From the NCBI GenBank assembly GCA_022495995.1, contig JAFEMH010000341.1:248001-312000 (forward strand): a stretch of DNA of 64,000 nt, read 5' to 3'. Positions 20,820 through 61,329 of this stretch are shown one piece after another. Within the stretch, counting starts at the first letter, position 1, and each line of letters opens with the position of its first letter. Below the pieces are notes generated by a model that searched no databases, was not told the DNA's origin, and worked only from the letters and a program-made list of their open reading frames with translations. The DNA is from Adenophora triphylla var. japonica. Taxonomy: Eukaryota > Streptophyta > Magnoliopsida > Asterales > Campanulaceae. The position numbers and the translations under genes were made by a program.

Positions 20820-21845
20820 CTATAGCATTAATGGAAGCATCCTTTGAGTTATAAGAGGAAAGGAGCTCTTGTTGTAGTGGAACCCACTTTCTTTCTTGGC
20901 TTCTTTCTTTTGTTTGCTGAGGTCATCTACTCGTATGCCGAATTTATGGAGTTCGGCAAAGCTAGGGAAATAGTTACCCGCGAGTTTTTCTTGATACTCT
21001 TCTCGAAGACATTGAATGAGGATGTGAATTTGCTCATCTAGGCTTGGCCTATCAACGATTTCGGTTAGTTTGGTCCTCCATCTTTTGACGAAGTCTGTAA
21101 ATGATTCATTCGAGAGTTGCTTGGTTTGCTCGAGGTCCCTTCTAGTAGTGTGGTAAGTAGAGTTGTCCTCAAATTGCTTTTGGAAGGCACGACTGGCAAG
21201 TGGCCAATCAAGCCTTGTGGAGAGTGGAAGGGTCATGTACCAATCTCTAGCGGCACCATCAAGAGTTTGTGGGAAGCATTGTGCTAGCAAGTTGTCATCA
21301 ACACCCATAGGTAGCATGGCACAAGAGTAGGTTTCCAAATGGGTTTTTGGACAAGTAGTGTCATTGAATTTTGCAATTTCGGGTGTTTTGTACTTTCTAG
21401 GAAGCTTTGACATGGATTGACGAAGAGTGTCATAGTCAATAAAGAGCGAGGCTCCCTTGCTCACATCGAGGGATGCGAGTTTATTTTCTAGCATTGCCAT
21501 AGTAAGGGGTTCGTTCTTGCTTTCCCCCTTGCTTTCTTTCTTGGAAGCATAACTCTCATTGTCAGAGGAGGAAGATGATGAGCTAGGCTCATACTTCTTT
21601 TTCTTGCTTTTGCTTTGGCGATGGTTCTTAGTCTTCTTGGTGTATGATTCTTCTTCTTCGGAGCAAGAATCATTTTTCTTTTTCTTTTCTTTTGTGGCTA
21701 ATGCCGCCCTAAGCTCTTGGATTTCCTCAACAAGGGTATGGATTTGGGCTGCTTGCTCCTCTAAGCGGCCATTGGCTTCTTCTAGCAGTTTGTGATGATT
21801 TTCGGACATGGTTTCGTCACCCGAAATTTCGTCGATGTCGGACAT
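20820..21845 (-). CDS. Gag of Tat element C
   Basis: The minus-strand frame is open from upstream of 22019, but the likely start is the ATG at 21845 (MSDIDEISGDETMSENHH), because the preceding residues read as leader. An N-terminal heptad-rich segment (LLEEANGRLEEQAAQIHTLVEEIQEL) predicts a coiled coil. A Lys/Ser/Glu-rich linker follows, then the retrotransposon gag core (ARDWYMTLPLSTRLDWPLASRAF ... LSNESFTDFVKRWRTKL). It forms the particle core in related elements. The frame ends at 20820 before the knuckle, so the product is truncated. Confidence 0.8.
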   Translation of the reverse strand: MSDIDEISGDETMSENHHKLLEEANGRLEEQAAQIHTLVEEIQELRAALATKEKKKKNDSCSEEEESYTKKTKNHRQSKSKKKKYEPSSSSSSSDNESYASKKESKGESKNEPLTMAMLENKLASLDVSKGASLFIDYDTLRQSMSKLPRKYKTPEIAKFNDTTCPKTHLETYSCAMLPMGVDDNLLAQCFPQTLDGAARDWYMTLPLSTRLDWPLASRAFQKQFEDNSTYHTTRRDLEQTKQLSNESFTDFVKRWRTKLTEIVDRPSLDEQIHILIQCLREEYQEKLAGNYFPSFAELHKFGIRVDDLSKQKKEAKKESGFHYNKSSFPLITQRMLPLML

Positions 21846-22655
21846 TGTGTTGGGAGAGTCTTGAGGTTGATGTAGCTCCGAAAAACTGACAAAAAAGTAT
21901 AGAACTTGTGTCAAGATCAAATCTAGCTCCAACGGATCGGAAGAAGGCTTAAAGGGTTTAGGCTCAGAACAGCAAACAAAAACTTTGTCCCGAGTGGAAC
22001 AAGTAGTCTCGCGCGACAATCACACTGGAAGTCGTTTTTTATTTAACCTAAATTTTGGTCGGAACGGATAATCCGTTTTGAGGGGTTTCTAAGGTCTTTA
22101 TCCAAACCTAATGACTAAGTAATCAATCCGTTCTTTGTAAAATAAAGCCATTTAAAATTGACTTGAAGGATTTTTCTTTTTAAAGGGACTACGCTTTTTG
22201 AAGGGACAATTTCGAAAGGGTCATTCCGAAGGGACCTTTCTTTTTCGAAGGGACTTTTCCGAATCCTTCTTTATTGGTCAATTTTACATTAGCTTTATTT
22301 TGGTCAAAGACATAGAAAGATTACCGAGTCAAAAACCGACCGGTTACAGAGTGTTCTTAGAGAAATAATCTACATGATGCATGAGGCTATGCAGGACTTA
22401 AGCTAGGCTCCTCGCAATATGACAATCTAGATGGATTGAAGACGCGAGGGTGGGATGATCCAACTTCGAAGAGAGCGGCGATTAGGTGATCACCGTCATC
22501 CGTCCTTAGTGTGGGTCCCGGATTTATCAAGGTATGTAGTGCAATGACAGTTATAATTATGAGTGCGCGTGTGTGAGAGTCGATTCTAGGTGATAGAGAA
22601 AATAGAGAGTTTTTTTTCGAAAACTAATGAAAAACAAATAATGGCCGCACCAAGT

Positions 22656-22705
22656 GGTTGCCTACGTTTCTCCCAAATTTAGGAAGACTCAGGCCGTCGT
22701 AGTTC
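22656..22705 (-). promoter_or_regulatory. Conserved GAACTACG...CGTAGGCA hairpin, copy 3
   Basis: The plus strand runs from GGTTGCCTACGTTTCTC to CAGGCCGTCGTAGTTC, about 400 nt downstream of the primer site in the leader of element C. The same motif is near the 3' end of the element (14889). Confidence 0.6.
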
Positions 22706-22980
22706 CACATGAAGGAGAGAGAGAGAGAAATAAAATAAATTTATATTACAACTCCCGAATCCTCAATGTATCGGTCATTAAATCAAAAAGCCACTCTCAC
22801 GCAATTTAAATAAGAATCATTTAAATAAATCAAAACATCAAGTCCTACATCTTAAGGGAGGCCTTGAGATGAAAGAACTCTGCAAATACTGTAATCTGGG
22901 ATCCTCCTTGCATGTTCGCATCTTATCTCGGATCTCAAAACGAACAAGGAAAACCAGAAAATAAAATGGGTTACAGAGTC

Positions 22981-23020
22981 TTTGTCTCGCTCGGGACAAA
23001 GGGTTGTCTCGTGCGGGACT
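22981..23020. promoter_or_regulatory. Pair of imperfect palindromic boxes in the leader
   Basis: TTTGTCTCGCTCGGGACAAA (22981-23000) is followed by TTGTCTCGTGCGGGACT (23004-23020). It is a degenerate version of the TGTCTCGCGCGAGACA pair seen in LTR C. Confidence 0.6.
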
Positions 23021-23102
23021 AGCCTGAAATTGCATAAGAAAACGATTTTTTTTTAAAATCCCCCTTAATTGACGCAAGTCTAAGCCACTTTAATTTTAAA
23101 CT

Positions 23103-23120
23103 TCCCCAGCGGAGTCGCCA
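23103..23120 (-). other. Primer-binding site of element C
   Basis: The plus strand reads TCCCCAGCGGAGTCGCCA, then AAC, then the LTR terminus TGTAGTG at 23124. It is one base different from the site of element A. Confidence 0.8.
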
Positions 23121-23123
23121 AAC

Positions 23124-24080
23124 TGTAGTGATTGCGGAATTTCCTTCCTCTTTTTATTTATTTGTTTGAGTCGCCACCTATATTATTATGGAAATATAGA
23201 AAAACCATTTTTAAAGATATTTGGGTTCGGGGCTTAAGTGGTGAATTTGGAAGGTCAGGGAGCACCGCATCCACCCAATTCGAAGATCGGTCTTGCTAAA
23301 GGGGGTTTTCAAATAATAACTCTTTTTAAAAGAAACAAAGAAAAGCATCCATTTAATTAGATTAAACGGAATGTGAGATCGATTGCTTCGAGTTCATCTC
23401 CATGATTTGAAGAGGCTCTAGGCCGATCCTAGATTCGATGTATTTATACCACTCTAACAATCAATTAGAACAAGTAAAAAGAAAGGAAGATTACCTTTAG
23501 GTTGAGAAGTGATTCGGACAGAGTTTCGTCTCGATTCTAAGCTCGAACCTTGGCGTTCGTCGATCAACAAGGTTGATGGACGAATTTGGTGTTGTTTATG
23601 AGTGTTTTATAGGAATCTTTCAAGAAGAGAAACCAGTAAATTGTCGGCGGTTGTCCGGGGTCTGAAATACTGGAAGTCATCTAGTATTTATAGGGTTTTA
23701 TTTACTTGGTCACCAAGATTAGGAGACTCAAGTGGATTAGGATTCCTCCCAAAGAAGGTTTCAGAACTCTAAGATTAGTAGAGATCCGGATTAGAGAAGA
23801 GTTATCAAGAAAAGAGGGTTAAATCGACAAGGAATGTGATTTTCCCCTCCTGCAGAGGGTTGTCTCGCGCGAGACACGCCATATCCCGCGCGGGACAAGG
23901 CTTCACAAAGGACATATTAGTCCTCCCCTTGTTATCTTGTATGCAGTTTAGTCCAAACTAACGCCCGTTAGTCAAAACTTAACGAAACATGACGAAATGG
24001 TGGATTTCTACTCCAAAACCAAAGGTGAGACTTAGAGTGGTATAACTCTGCCACGATAGGTTCAGAATGGGGTGTCTACA
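23124..24080 (-). mobile_element. 5' LTR (LTR C) of Tat/Ogre element C
   Basis: The LTR is 957 bp with TGTAG...CTACA termini; the minus-strand start TGTAGACACCCC is typical of Tat/Ogre LTRs. U3 holds a palindrome pair (23861-23895) and a TATA box (23683-23694). U5 holds the GAGTCGCCACC block near 23169. The sequence to the right is a copia remnant, which this element probably interrupted. Confidence 0.85.
23683..23895 (-). promoter_or_regulatory. LTR C promoter: TATA box and palindrome pair
   Basis: TATA box CCTATAAATACT (minus) at 23683-23694. Upstream lie TGTCTCGCGCGAGACA (23861-23876, a perfect 16-nt palindrome) and TCCCGCGCGGGA (23884-23895, a perfect 12-nt palindrome), 7 bp apart. Confidence 0.6.
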
Positions 24081-24127
24081 GTATTAATCAGAGTGTGTCA
24101 CACACGACTCGGGCAAAATAAAGACGA

Positions 24128-24442
24128 TTAACCTACGGTTATTTCTTCTTTTTTAAGTTTACGTTGTAAATTGTATTTCAATATATTGTAATTCTTTTCT
24201 GTTTTTGTAATTATTGTAAGATTTTGTCTAACACTTACTAGACCCAGCGCTTTCCTGTCGAGGACCGCCCAATCCTTGTCCTTCACTTCTGCAGGCTTCT
24301 CCTCCAATGGTAGATATAGATCATTATTTTTCGTTTTATTGAACTTTTCAATTAACACTTTATCCCATGCTCCAAAGCCCCATATAATCATCAATTACAC
24401 TAAAATCCTAGATTTTAATCAAAATCTAAAGCTCTGATACCG
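24128..24442 (-). pseudogene. Ty1/copia gag start and primer site, truncated
   Basis: The minus-strand sequence GGTATCAGAGC (24431-24441) matches the initiator-Met tRNA primer site common to plant copia elements. About 35 bp on begins an 88-residue frame with FGAWDKVLIEKFNKTK, DLYLPLEEKPAEV and KDWAVLDRKALGLV, the usual copia Gag N-terminus. The frame ends at 24128, and the element is cut off close to the LTR C boundary at 24080. No matching LTR was delimited. Confidence 0.75.
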
Positions 24443-24754
24443 GTAGTCAAGAAACATACGTGGCTTAAGCAATGAAGGAATAATAAGGATATAGGGAATT
24501 TTGCACTATGCAGCCGTATTATGCAACCGCATAGTTCCCAACCGAGATTTCTTCTACCGTAATTTGTAACCATTTCGTACCGCTGCATGCAAGCCTATGC
24601 GATCACACTATACAACTAGGTCCCAGAATATCATTCACAATTTCTTTCTTACACGCTAGGTCCCAGAATGCCATTCACAATTCCTTTCTTACACGCTGAT
24701 TTCAGTCAACTCCTTTGGCTTATATGTCTCCAATCCCAACATACGTCGGGGTTA
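24443..24754. other. Spacer with a 40-bp tandem duplication
   Basis: No gene seen. A 40-bp unit starting CTAGGTCCCAGAAT is present twice in tandem (24616-24655 and 24656-24695) with a few substitutions. Confidence 0.7.
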
Positions 24755-25365
24755 GATCATCTCCAAGAGCGACGCCATTACCTGCACCAACTCCAATTTG
24801 GTGCGAATCCCTTCTCCAACAGCAACGCCAAATCTGCCGCTATTTGCGCCAAATTTGGCGCAGGTAATTTCTTGCGCCATCACTCTTTTTTTGTTGTTGA
24901 ATTTCGATCGACTTCTTCATCGCTGATTTCTCTCTCTCTCTCTCTTTCTTGGGCTTCATTGATTTGCAGATAAATGATAAAGCGGTGGATCTAGAAGCTT
25001 TTTAATTTTTAATTTTTTTAATTACTAAATTTTTCCTTCGTCTCAAAATGAATTATCAATTTTTTTATTTGAGACGGAGATGGCATATATTTTTAATTTA
25101 ATATTTATTATTTATATTATGGAATTTGTTTTTTTTTTCATTTAAGCAAAATTATCCAATTTGTACCATTAATATTTTAAACAAAATTACAAAACTTTGA
25201 ACATATGTTAAAATATTGAAGATGAAATAAAAAACAAGAATTAATTGTAGAAACTCACTTGAAATACAAATTTAAAATACAAACACAAATAAAAATACAT
25301 TCAAAGTGGAAATACAAATTCAAATAAAAAATACAAATACAAATAACATGAAATTGAAATCACTT

Positions 25366-26325
25366 TTAATAATCTGATAGATTGTTACCGGATGATCCAA
25401 TATTTTGGTATAAGCTTCCAAACCCATCTATGTTATTTGAAGTTTGAAAGTTTTGTTGATCATCTCTTTTTTGCATTATTATTGTCTGTTCACTCTCAAT
25501 GTACGCCCGTGCAACTAGATTCGAAATAGTGTTGATGTCTACCATCATTATTTTACGTTTATCGCGCAATTCTCTCTGCTCAACTTTCTTTTTATCACTT
25601 CCACCATTTTTTCATTTTGACGTATTAACAAATTGATAGTTGTTGTGGAGTCATCATTTTGTTTTCTTTTAAGTTTAGCTTTTTTAATCCCAATAGGTCT
25701 TTGGGATGAAGTATGAGAGGGGCTACTATCGTCACTTAAATTGATAGAAAATGATGACAGACCAAGAGATGACGATGATAGGGCGTCTCAGGTGCTTGTG
25801 AATTGAGGTGTGACGACTATCACCATATTTTGGGGCAAATTTTTTGATATTTTTCATCTGCTCCCATACATGATCAAATTTGAACCCTTTTGCAAATTCT
25901 GGATCCTGATATAAGAGTGTTTTCGCTTGATCATACTGCATAAAATAATGAGACCAAATCATTATTTCAAGATAATATTAAAAAAAGAATGATATATATA
26001 CTAGTGAAACAAAAATTAATAGGTACTCACTATGTCCTTTTCTGAAGCACCACTACGATTCAAATTTTCAATCTGTCGAATACAACCCCTTAATTTTCCC
26101 ATAGTTTTAATGATGGTAGTCATTCGACATTGCAGAGATCTTCAATTTCGCTCCTGCAGGAGCGCATTTTTTGTCGAGTTGTATTCGGTTACAATTCGAG
26201 ACCAAAACTGATCTCTTGACTGGTTGGTACATATGATTGGGTTCTGGGAAATATCAACAAAACTTTGCATAAGTGTATGTCCTCAGCAGGAACGTATGAA
26301 GCACTTATTTGTGTTGAAGCCATTT
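25366..26325 (-). pseudogene. PIF/Harbinger ORF1 (Myb/SANT and NAM-associated type), broken
   Basis: The minus strand starts at MASTQISASYVPAEDIHL (26325). A frameshift follows, after which NQSRDQFWSRIVTEYN is readable: the trihelix/SANT-like segment of ORF1. After a probable intron (26040-25965 region), the sequence AKTLLYQDPEFAKGFKFDHVWEQM gives the NAM-associated C-terminal domain, then a Gln/Asn-rich tail ending at 25366. Related proteins bind the transposon ends and carry the transposase into the nucleus. Stops and shifts make it a pseudogene. Confidence 0.75.
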
Positions 26326-26344
26326 AGAAATATGTGTGTTTAAG

Positions 26345-26585
26345 ATAAATAAGGAAAAAGATAACTAAAGAGAAAGAACTGGGGGTGAGTTGTGAGTTTA
26401 AAAGGAATGTGATATGATATTTATAGAATATTCGTGGGAATATCCTGCTCTTGTTATAGAATATTCGTCAGAATATTCTATAACGAATATTCTCACGAAT
26501 ATACTATAAATATCATATCACATTTCTTTTAAACTCACAACTCACTAGTTCTTTCTCTTTAGTTATCTTTCTCCTTATTTGTATT
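26345..26585. promoter_or_regulatory. Palindromic divergent promoter of the Harbinger element
   Basis: Two arms of about 80-100 bp (26345-26450 and 26475-26583) are inverted copies of each other. Each arm contains a TATA-like box (GATATTTATAG on one strand, CTATAAATATC on the other) and CTTTAGTTATCTT. The left arm faces ORF1 (minus) and the right arm faces the transposase (plus). The arms meet around AATATTCG phrases near 26460. Confidence 0.75.
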
Positions 26586-26636
26586 AAAACACATATTTCT
26601 CTTTAGTTATCTTGCTCCTTATTCACCCAAGTCAAT

Positions 26637-27916
26637 ATGAATTTCAATATTGGCGGTCCATCATTTTCAATATTATCTAACTCGTCTTTTTCCTCCTCTT
26701 CTGATGATGACGAACTAATTTTGAAGCAGATATCGATTAATCGAAAACTTGCTTCTCAATTACTCGCTAATCATTATGTTCCGACTACCCGTAGGGACTC
26801 AATTCCTGGCCATATAACAATTGATCGATCAAGAGCAATGGGTGATATTAGAATGTTCAATAATTATTTTGCAGATAAAACCACATGGGGGAGGAACTGT
26901 TTCGACGTCGATTTTGAATGTCTCGTGAGTTATTCTTTCGTATAGCTGATGCTATAAAACTCATGACAATTACTTTGTTCAAAAAAGAAATGCAACTGGT
27001 ACACTCGGGTTATCGACTTTCCAGAAGATAACTGCCGCTTTGCGGATCCTATCACTAGGTGTGCCTGCCGATGCAGTTGATGAGTATATTCGAATAGGAG
27101 AGTCTACTGCAATAGAGTGTCTTAACCGATTTTGTCAAGGTATTATCAAGGAATTTGGAGGGGAGTATCTACGTTAACCCAACGCTGCTGACGTTGCTAG
27201 GCTATTGGAAATTGGTAAGGTTTTCCAGGCATGTTAAGCAGCTTAGATTGTGCATTAGCGTTGGAAAAATTGTCCAACTGCATAGGCTGACAAATATTCT
27301 GGAAGAAGCGGACATCCAACCATCATTCTTGAGGCTGTAGCCGATTACGATATTTGGATTTGGCATGCATATTTTGGTATACCCCGCTCTAATAATGACA
27401 TAAATGTCTAAGAATTATCTGACCTTTTTTGCAATCTTACTGAAGGTATTGCACCCCCGGCAAACTATATCATTGGCAGAAAAGGAGTATACCATGAGCT
27501 ATTATTTAGCCGATGGTATATATCCGAAATGGGCAACTCTTGTGCAAACTATCCATGATCCACGTGGTGCTAAAAAGAAACATTTTGCAATGAAACAAGA
27601 ATCATGTAGAAAGGACGTCGAACGTGCATTCGGAGTTCTGCAATCACGATTTGCAATATTGGCAGGACCGGTTCGCTATTGAAATAAAAGGGACTTACAT
27701 GTTATAATGACTGCATGTATTATAATGCACAATATGATAATTGACGATGAACGTGATGTGATCGTAGAAATTCAAGATCCAATGGATGCACCTGCCCCCG
27801 ATGTAGAAATGATGAATGAAAATACTCGATTTCGACGTTTTCTCGAGCGATACAAACAAATCAAGAATCAACGATCTCACTTTGAACTTAGAGATGTCTT
27901 GATTGAACATTTATGA
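26637..27916 (+). pseudogene. Harbinger DDE transposase, broken
   Basis: The start is ATG 26637 (MNFNIGGPSFSILSNSS). Recognisable blocks in shifting frames are KTTWGRNCFDVDFEC (for FRRRFRMS), VPADAVDEYIRIGESTAIE, RWKNCPTAWA, ADYDIWIWHAYFG, NNDINV, YYLADGIYPKWATLV, RKDVERAFGVLQSRFAI and MTACIIMHNMIIDDE. The second catalytic Asp (ADYDIW) and the Glu of DVERAFGVLQ are visible. The region of the first Asp is disrupted by stops. At least four frameshifts or stops rule out a working protein. Confidence 0.85.
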
Positions 27917-28308
27917 GATGTGAATTCAGAGAATTAAATGTTCATCTATCATTGTCATGTAATTTAATTTTTCGTTGAAATTGTATTTTGAAGCATTTTA
28001 TTTTAATTATCTATTTTAATGTTTCTTCTAATAAAATTTTATTTTAAATTTATTTATTTATAATTATTAATTGTCTAATTTAAGTTTTATAGCATACTAT
28101 TTAATATAATGTAATTTGAATAATATTAAATATGGTTAACGAAAAACATTTTAATAAAATAAAATAATAAAAACATTCTGTAAAGATTTTTATTTGCTGC
28201 AAAATTTGAAACAAGCTGTTGTTGGAGATAGTGAAATATATTTGATGCTGAAATTATACCATTTTAATGTTTTGATTCAAAATTTGAAGCAAATTGTTTG
28301 AGATGGCC

Positions 28309-28525
28309 TTAAAAAAAATAAAAAAAAATTAAAGTTAAAGCGGGATACTTTACAAACTTGCCGAATGAACTCATATCTTAAATTAGGGTGTAAAGTAAAT
28401 ATGGTGAACATTTTGGGGTAATTGTAATTTGGCCTAAACTTTTGGATGTGGGGGTTGGGGGTCAATTGTCTTCTTGTTGTATGCATTCGCGTCTTGGCTT
28501 AACTCTGTCACCTCATTGCCGTATA
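28309..28525. other. AT-rich spacer
   Basis: Short intergenic sequence between the Harbinger element and the first Stowaway MITE. No feature seen. Confidence 0.4.
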
Positions 28526-28816
28526 CTCCCTCCGTTACACGTAAGTGTGGGCTTATTTTCTTTTTCGTCCGTTCCACCACATGAGTGTAAACTGTTCAAA
28601 ATGGCAAAGAATCTTTACTATTCTACTCACTCATTCTCTCTCCTATTTTACTTTTACATTCACAACATTCTCTCTCCTAACTATTTCTCCCACTCATTCT
28701 CTCTCCTATTTAATTTTTCATACTCACAAACACCTTCTCTAGCTATTTTTCTCTCCTACTTTTCCTTAATTTCCGTATTCAAAAAGTAAGTCCACAATTA
28801 CATGAGACGGAGGAAG
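28526..28816. mobile_element. Stowaway MITE 1
   Basis: Termini CTCCCTCCGTTACACGTAAG and, inverted, CTTCCTCCGTCTCATGTAAT are flanked by TA (28524-28525, 28817-28818). It is a Tc1/mariner-derived non-autonomous element with no ORF. It abuts the next MITE, sharing one TA. Confidence 0.8.
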
Positions 28817-28818
28817 TA

Positions 28819-29164
28819 CTCCCTCCCTCCCAATAAGTGCTTCACCCTTTTGGGTGGACACGCAAATTATAAAAATGGAAGGAAAAAAAATATTGTGAGT
28901 GTAATTTGAAAATAGGAGAAAGAATTAGTGGAGGAAATAATAAATTATAAAGATGTTGTGAGTATTAAAATAATATATAAGAGAGAATAAGTGAAGGAAA
29001 TAGTAAAAATTTTTTGCCAAAAAAGAAAAAGTAAAGCTTCTAACGTAACGCCCTTTTAAATAATTAGTGAAGCTTTTATTATTGAGACGAAAGAAAAAGT
29101 AAAGCTGCTAATGTAACGACCTTTTGAATAATTAGTGAAGCTTTTAATATTGGGATGGAGGGAG
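28819..29164. mobile_element. Stowaway MITE 2
   Basis: Termini CTCCCTCCCTCCCAATAAG and, inverted, CTCCCTCCATCCCAATATT, flanked by TA. It contains an internal duplication (CTTCTAACGTAACGCCC and CTGCTAATGTAACGACC). It ends about 240 bp before the first upstream ATG of the ORP gene, so it lies in or next to its promoter. Confidence 0.8.
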
Positions 29165-29235
29165 TATTTAATTTCCTTCCACTTCCCCCGGCTCCGGCCC
29201 AACCAAATTCTTCATCTTTCCAAACCGAATTTCTC

Positions 29236-29294
29236 GCTCCCTCTCCCTCTCCCTCTCCCTCTCCCTCTCTCTCACACACACACACACACACACT
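29236..29294. repeat. (CTCCCT)n-(CT)n-(CA)n tract
   Basis: A pyrimidine-rich simple repeat passes into a CA run in the putative promoter or 5' leader of the ORP gene. CT-rich tracts are common near plant transcription starts; no TATA box is obvious. Confidence 0.7.
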
Positions 29295-29407
29295 CGATAT
29301 ATTCTCCATATCCTCTCTGTCTCTATCTGTATAGCGATACAATCAATCACCCCTAACTGTCTCCTTCCCAATTAAAAAAAAAAAATCACATTTTATTTTA
29401 TTTAAAT

Positions 29408-29470
29408 ATGAACACCCTCCGGCGAATCACCGCCGCCTCTCCTACTACTTCCCGTCTATTCTTTCGATGA
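29408..29470 (+). promoter_or_regulatory. Upstream ORF (20 codons) of the ORP gene
   Basis: ATG at 29408 opens [20 protein letters not shown] and stops at 29470. A second tiny uORF (ATG 29466, four codons) overlaps it. Both precede the main ATG at 29484 and could lower its translation, if the transcript starts upstream of 29408. Confidence 0.45.
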
Positions 29471-29483
29471 TCCTCTATTGATT

Positions 29484-60315
<30,832 letters not shown>

Positions 60316-60539
60316 GTACGACTAATTTTAGATCTTTTTTTGATAAGAAAAAGACTTGTCCTACACTGCTTGATTATGTGCTAAAATGCTCGCTTGCATA
60401 CTTGATTGTTTACATATCTATGATTGTTTGAATCCTCAATGACGGGTGTCCTAAGCTAGGATACAACAACAACAACAACAAAGCCTTAGTCCCAAAATAA
60501 TTTGGGGTCGGCTAACATGAATCCTCATATGTTATCGCG

Positions 60540-60598
60540 AAAAAAAAAATAAATAAAATAAATAAATAAATAAATTAATTAATAAAAAAAAAAAAAAA
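60540..60598. repeat. A-rich (AAAT)n tract in the LINE 3' region
   Basis: Simple A/AAAT sequence just inside the LINE 3' end. A shorter A-rich stretch occurs at the same place in the 36363 remnant. Confidence 0.8.
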
Positions 60599-61329
60599 TC
60601 AACCCCCCACATGGATTTTTGCCCTCCACTCCGGCCTCTTCAACACCATACTTTCATCCACTCCAAGTAAATTCATATCATTTTCAATTACTCTAATCCA
60701 AGTTTGTTTGGGTCTTCCCCTACCCCTCGCCATTTTATCATTTCTCCACTGTTCCGGCCTCCTAACCTCGCATCACTCCTGTCTCCTTCTCACATGTCCA
60801 AACCACCGTAGACGATTTTCCCTCATTTTATCCTCAACGGGCGCAACTCCTACTTTACCTCCGATCACCTCATTCCCAACCGATCCTTTCTTGTATGACC
60901 GCACATCCATCGAAGCATACGCATCTCCGCCACATTCATCTTATGCACGTGACATCTGTTTCACGGCCCAACATTCGGTGCCGTAAAGCAATGCCGCCTA
61001 ATTGCCGTGCGGTAGAATTTTCCCTTTAATCTATTGGGCATGCCGCGATCACATAGAAACCCCGTAGCACTCTTCCACTTCAACCAACCTCGCTTTAATC
61101 CTATGAGCCACATCTCCATCTAATTCTCCATCCTTTTGGATAATGGATCCAAGATAGCGAAAAAACTCGAAGCTTGGATAATATTTCCATCAAATGTGAC
61201 CGCCTCGCCTCCCTACTTCCAACTCGCTAAACTTACACTCCAAATATTCGCCTTGCTTCGCTAATCGAAAACCTCGAGATTCCAAAGCGTGTCTCCACAA
61301 CTCCAATTTACTTTCAACACCCTCTCTTG

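Larger units (their letters stand above)
21846..23102 (-). other. Untranslated leader of Tat element C
   Basis: Between the primer site and Gag. It contains a run of GAAGGGAC phrases (about 22183-22265), a hairpin copy (22656-22705), palindromic boxes at 22006-22017 and 22981-23020, and no convincing ORF. Confidence 0.6.
24755..28308. mobile_element. PIF/Harbinger DNA transposon, 3.55 kb, decayed
   Basis: Flanked by TTA (24752-24754 and 28309-28311), the PIF/Harbinger target duplication. Terminal repeats are imperfect: GATCATCTCCAAGAGCG on the left, and GGCCATCTCAAACAATTTGC as the reverse of the right end. It carries the two standard genes in divergent orientation, an ORF1 DNA-binding protein (minus) and a DDE transposase (plus), both broken. 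The left end is rich in GCGCCAAATTTGGCGC-type palindromes. The non-coding parts (about 24980-25360 and 27920-28300) are AT-rich with no further genes. Confidence 0.85.

Noticed and set aside
9133..24080. LTR B and LTR C as the two LTRs of one element
   Set aside because: Lengths (about 2.37 and 0.96 kb) and sequences differ outside short conserved blocks, and LTR B has no polypurine tract beside it.
29079..29371. ORFs over the CT/CA tract
   Set aside because: Low-complexity Arg-Glu and Leu-Pro repeats from simple sequence in the ORP promoter region.
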